A stretch of DNA of 64,000 bases from Natronorubrum halophilum (GTDB lineage Archaea > Halobacteriota > Halobacteria > Halobacteriales > Natrialbaceae), in the NCBI RefSeq assembly GCF_003670115.1, contig NZ_QQTY01000007.1:95482-159481 (forward strand). Reading direction: 5' to 3'. The notes under the pieces are model-generated. The model was not told where the DNA came from. It did not search any database and saw nothing but the letters and a program-made list of their open reading frames with translations. Below, in pieces: positions 62,172-64,000 of the stretch (its first letter is position 1; each line of letters opens with the position of its first letter). The translations under genes were made by a program, and so were the position numbers.

Positions 62172-62195
62172 TTCCGATATCGGAACTATCGGAAA
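62172..62195. promoter_or_regulatory. Palindrome joined to a direct repeat, candidate operator
   Basis: TTCCGATATCGGAA (62172-62185) is a perfect 14-base palindrome. It overlaps CGGAACTATCGGAAA (62181-62195), which occurs again at 62256-62270. It is the likely binding site of a provirus regulator. Confidence 0.6.
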
Positions 62196-62255
62196 GATAG
62201 CAAATCCCGACTCAACACTAACGAGAGCGTGTAAGTCACAGGATCCGACTATTTT

Positions 62256-62270
62256 CGGAACTATCGGAAA
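62256..62270. repeat. Second copy of the 15-base direct repeat
   Basis: CGGAACTATCGGAAA is identical to 62181-62195, 75 bases apart, in the same orientation. Confidence 0.6.
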
Positions 62271-62397
62271 TCACCTTCCGACAACTAAGAGGGTCGCATA
62301 CAGTCGTTACAACGCACCGACGGACAGCAGCCGCGCGCGCCCCCAGTTCCAACTAACGGCGCACGCGGTGAGTCCGCGGTCCCACAACAGTGAGACC

Positions 62398-62475
62398 ATG
62401 ATTGAAATTACACGCAACCACAGTAAACGTACCGGAGGTAGTGCTGACGGCAAGCTACCCGAGGGGGATCGATGA
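62398..62475 (+). CDS. Possible 25-codon leader gene
   Basis: The ATG at 62398 opens MIEITRNHSKRTGGSADGKL, and its TGA overlaps the start of the next gene (ATGA at 62472). The coupling resembles the following gene junctions, but the peptide is tiny and may be chance. Confidence 0.25.
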   Translation: MIEITRNHSKRTGGSADGKLPEGDR

Positions 62476-62693
62476 GCGACGAGTTCCACGCCCTAGAGCG
62501 ACAGGCCGACGCGATGGAACAACAGACGGCGGCCCTCGAGGCGATCGCGACGGAACTGCGCTACCAGAACGCGGCGCTCGTCGAGACGATCGACGCGATC
62601 GACCAGCTGGCCACGCACGTCGACGACCGCGAGGGCGAGCTGATGAATGGGCTGGATCTCGCGGAGAACTGGGCGGACGGTGATGGGCGATGA
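62472..62693 (+). CDS. Integrase accessory protein, coiled coil (Orf2/3-like)
   Basis: The protein has 73 residues. It begins MSDEFHALERQADAMEQQTA and is almost wholly a helical coiled coil (LEAIATELRYQNAALVETID). It overlaps the next gene by ATGA. In SNJ2 the integrase is co-transcribed with two small genes, Orf2 and Orf3, which are needed for integration. This gene holds the corresponding place, and that is the ground for the call. Direct homology cannot be verified here. Confidence 0.65.
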   Translation: MSDEFHALERQADAMEQQTAALEAIATELRYQNAALVETIDAIDQLATHVDDREGELMNGLDLAENWADGDGR

Positions 62694-62896
62694 GCCTGTA
62701 CGGCGTCTGCTACGACTGCGGCAAGCACGCGACGCTTCGGTACAAACCGGACGTCGCGCTCGACGATCAGCCGCGACCGTCGGTCTGTAACGTCTGCCGG
62801 TCGCGTCGCGAAGAGCGGATGATCGAGCAGTTCCGCGAAGACCGAGCTGTTTCGCCGTACGTTCCACGGACTCCTGACGAGGGTGACTACGAGTGA
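62690..62896 (+). CDS. Integrase accessory protein, zinc finger (Orf2/3-like)
   Basis: The protein has 68 residues. Two knuckles, CYDCGKHATLRY and CNVCRSRREERM, make one zinc ribbon. A polar tail follows (REDRAVSPYVPRTPDEG). It overlaps both neighbours by four bases (ATGA at 62690, GTGA at 62893), so the three genes are translated together. By position it corresponds to the second accessory factor of the SNJ2 recombination system. Confidence 0.65.
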   Translation: MSLYGVCYDCGKHATLRYKPDVALDDQPRPSVCNVCRSRREERMIEQFREDRAVSPYVPRTPDEGDYE

Positions 62897-63915
62897 TCAC
62901 CCCGGAAGAGATGACGCCACGTAAGGCGTGGCATCGGTATCTCGACGGTCGGCGTACGGAGATCACCGACGAAACGGCATCCACGTATCACTACCGGCTG
63001 AAGCTGTTCGTCGAGTGGTGTGAGGATAACGAGATCGAGACAGTATCGGAACTCACTGGCTGGGTACTCGATCAGTACGAAAGTGCCCGCTCCGGCGAGG
63101 GTGTTGCTTCGACGACGCTCCACAACGAAATGGAGACGCTACAATCGTTCATCGAGTATCTCGAGCGGATCGAAGCTGTCGACGATGGGCTTGCCGATCG
63201 CGTGAACATTCCTGACGTGCCTGCCGACGAGAAGTCCCGAGAGACGAAACTCGAGGCAGATCGTGCACTCGGACTCATTCGCTACTACCGTTCGAGTAGT
63301 CGAGCAGGTTCGCAAAACCACGCGCTGCTCGAGGTCGCCTGGCATACGGGTGCGCGGTTGGGCGGGATCCGAGCGCTGGACTTGCGGGACTTCGACGCCA
63401 GCGACCAGACACTCGAGTTTGTACACCGGCCAGAAACCGATACGCCGCTGAAGAACAAGCGCAACGGTGAACGGATCGTTGGGATACGAGACGGTGTCGC
63501 GAAGACGCTGAGACAGTACATTCAGTCTGACCGGTGGGAGAAGCACGACGATCACGGTCGACAACCGCTGTTTTCGTCACTCCAGGGCCGTCCGGCGACG
63601 ACGACCATGCGCGCCTGGATGTACGCTGCGACCTTTCCGTGCGTTCAGGGTCCGTGTCCTCACGGACATGACCCTGAAACCTGTGAGTTCCGGAGTCATA
63701 CCCACGCGAGCAAGTGCCCGTCCTCACGGGCTCCGCACCACGTTCGGACGGGCTCGATTACCTGGCACCAAGATCGTGGTGTTCCGCGCGAAGTGACCAC
63801 AGAGCGAGTGAACGCTTCGCAGGATATCATCGATCGGTTCTACGACAAGGCAACCAAGCGCGAGCGGATGGAACTTCGACGCCGTCCGCACCTCGAAAAA
63901 CTCGAAATCGAATGA
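62893..63915 (+). CDS. int: SNJ2-type tyrosine integrase
   Basis: The protein has 340 residues from the GTG at 62893. A core-binding SAM-like domain covers 1-110. The catalytic domain has Arg155 (WHTGARLGGIRALDL), the HxxR box at His282-Arg285 (HHVRTGSITWHQDRG) and the nucleophile Tyr317 (IDRFYDKAT). An insert of four cysteines (250, 255, 264 and 275; FPCVQGPCPHGHDPETC) suggests bound zinc within the catalytic domain. It excises and, with the two accessory proteins, integrates the provirus. Confidence 0.9.
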   Translation: MITPEEMTPRKAWHRYLDGRRTEITDETASTYHYRLKLFVEWCEDNEIETVSELTGWVLDQYESARSGEGVASTTLHNEMETLQSFIEYLERIEAVDDGLADRVNIPDVPADEKSRETKLEADRALGLIRYYRSSSRAGSQNHALLEVAWHTGARLGGIRALDLRDFDASDQTLEFVHRPETDTPLKNKRNGERIVGIRDGVAKTLRQYIQSDRWEKHDDHGRQPLFSSLQGRPATTTMRAWMYAATFPCVQGPCPHGHDPETCEFRSHTHASKCPSSRAPHHVRTGSITWHQDRGVPREVTTERVNASQDIIDRFYDKATKRERMELRRRPHLEKLEIE

Positions 63916-64000
63916 GAGATATGTACGCAAAATTCGGCAGTTCGATCGACGCACAGTCCGGCGATTTTCGTCCTAGTTCAATACCGGGCGATCCCATACT
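63916..64000. other. Right flank of the integrase
   Basis: There are 85 bases. The last part, GTTCAATACCGGGCGATCCC, recalls the T-loop and acceptor end of a tRNA, as expected of an attachment site. However, the 5' T-stem does not pair and no second copy occurs in this window. Confidence 0.3.

Larger units (their letters stand above)
61851..62397. promoter_or_regulatory. Provirus control region
   Basis: The 547 bases between the repressor and integrase operons have no convincing gene. They hold a CTAAC/GTTAG inverted repeat (61927-61942), a TATA box (61944-61953), the candidate structured RNA (61981-62066), the hairpin CGGGGG/CCCCCG (62105-62122), a palindrome and a direct repeat. Possible roles are promoters, repressor operators or a replication origin. 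Confidence 0.6.
54162..63915. mobile_element. Betapleolipovirus-like provirus (SNJ2 type)
   Basis: This region of about 9.8 kb has the pleolipovirus order on the minus strand: internal membrane protein, small membrane protein, Tat spike, two membrane proteins, ATPase, nuclease. The plus-strand end carries a tyrosine integrase with two overlapping small genes, the operon of temperate SNJ2. Between them lie regulators, a pilin and a control region. The left edge is uncertain (54.16 kb or further left in the AT-rich tract), and the attachment sites could not be paired. The element may extend past the window. Confidence 0.8.

Noticed and set aside
62086..62475. 129-codon plus frame across the provirus control region
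   Set aside because: It runs through the palindrome, direct repeats and hairpins; its composition is not protein-like. Only its last 25 codons were kept as a weak candidate.

Overview
The window is chromosomal DNA of a halophilic archaeon (class Halobacteria, probably a Natrinema/Haloterrigena-like member of the Natrialbales; the genus is inference). The evidence is high GC coding sequence with acidic proteins, many Tat signal peptides, leaderless genes about 25 bp behind TATA boxes, and families typical of haloarchaea: HalOD1, Bat-type HTH-10 regulators, a PGF-CTERM protein, archaetidylserine decarboxylase and an RPA1/RPAP/phosphoesterase operon. I found no rRNA, canonical tRNA or CRISPR array.

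Layout. 1-5.8 kb: end of glnA, a HalOD1 protein and the minus-strand single-strand-binding operon (RPA, RPAP, phosphoesterase). 6-18 kb: housekeeping and metabolism (ZIP transporter, methyltransferase, cupredoxin, riboflavin reductase, Tat gamma-glutamyltransferase, enoyl-CoA hydratase, MsrA, GlpA-like oxidoreductase, SPFH protein, cobalamin adenosyltransferase, thioredoxin). 18-30 kb: a two-gene ABC exporter with a divergent regulator, cobyric acid synthase, a Bat-like sensor regulator, a Tat metalloprotease and a PhiH1-type repressor. 30-33 kb: trehalose synthesis (otsB, otsA), then a minisatellite. 34.7-37.4 kb: an orc1/cdc6 gene and a replication origin with ten ORB-like repeats around an AT-rich core. 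37.5-44.4 kb: a zinc-ribbon gene, then a copper/thiol maturation cluster (P19-like protein, membrane protein, SCO1, TlpA, CcdA) and a PGF-CTERM protein. 44.8-50.4 kb: Lhr helicase, archaetidylserine decarboxylase and a nucleotidyltransferase/winged-helix pair resembling AbiE.

From about 51 kb the sequence is accessory. 51-54 kb is AT-richer with small regulators and orphan membrane proteins. 54.2-63.9 kb is an SNJ2-like betapleolipovirus provirus. Its minus-strand module runs membrane protein, Tat spike, two membrane proteins, ATPase and nuclease. Its plus-strand end carries a tyrosine integrase preceded by two overlapping small genes. Between them lie an AbrB-like gene, a type IV pilin, an HTH/LAGLIDADG-like protein, a PhiH1-type repressor and a control region with a strongly folded candidate RNA behind a TATA box.

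The items most worth a second look are the origin, the provirus with its pilin and candidate structured RNA, the AbiE-like pair, and the dyad-bearing minisatellite.
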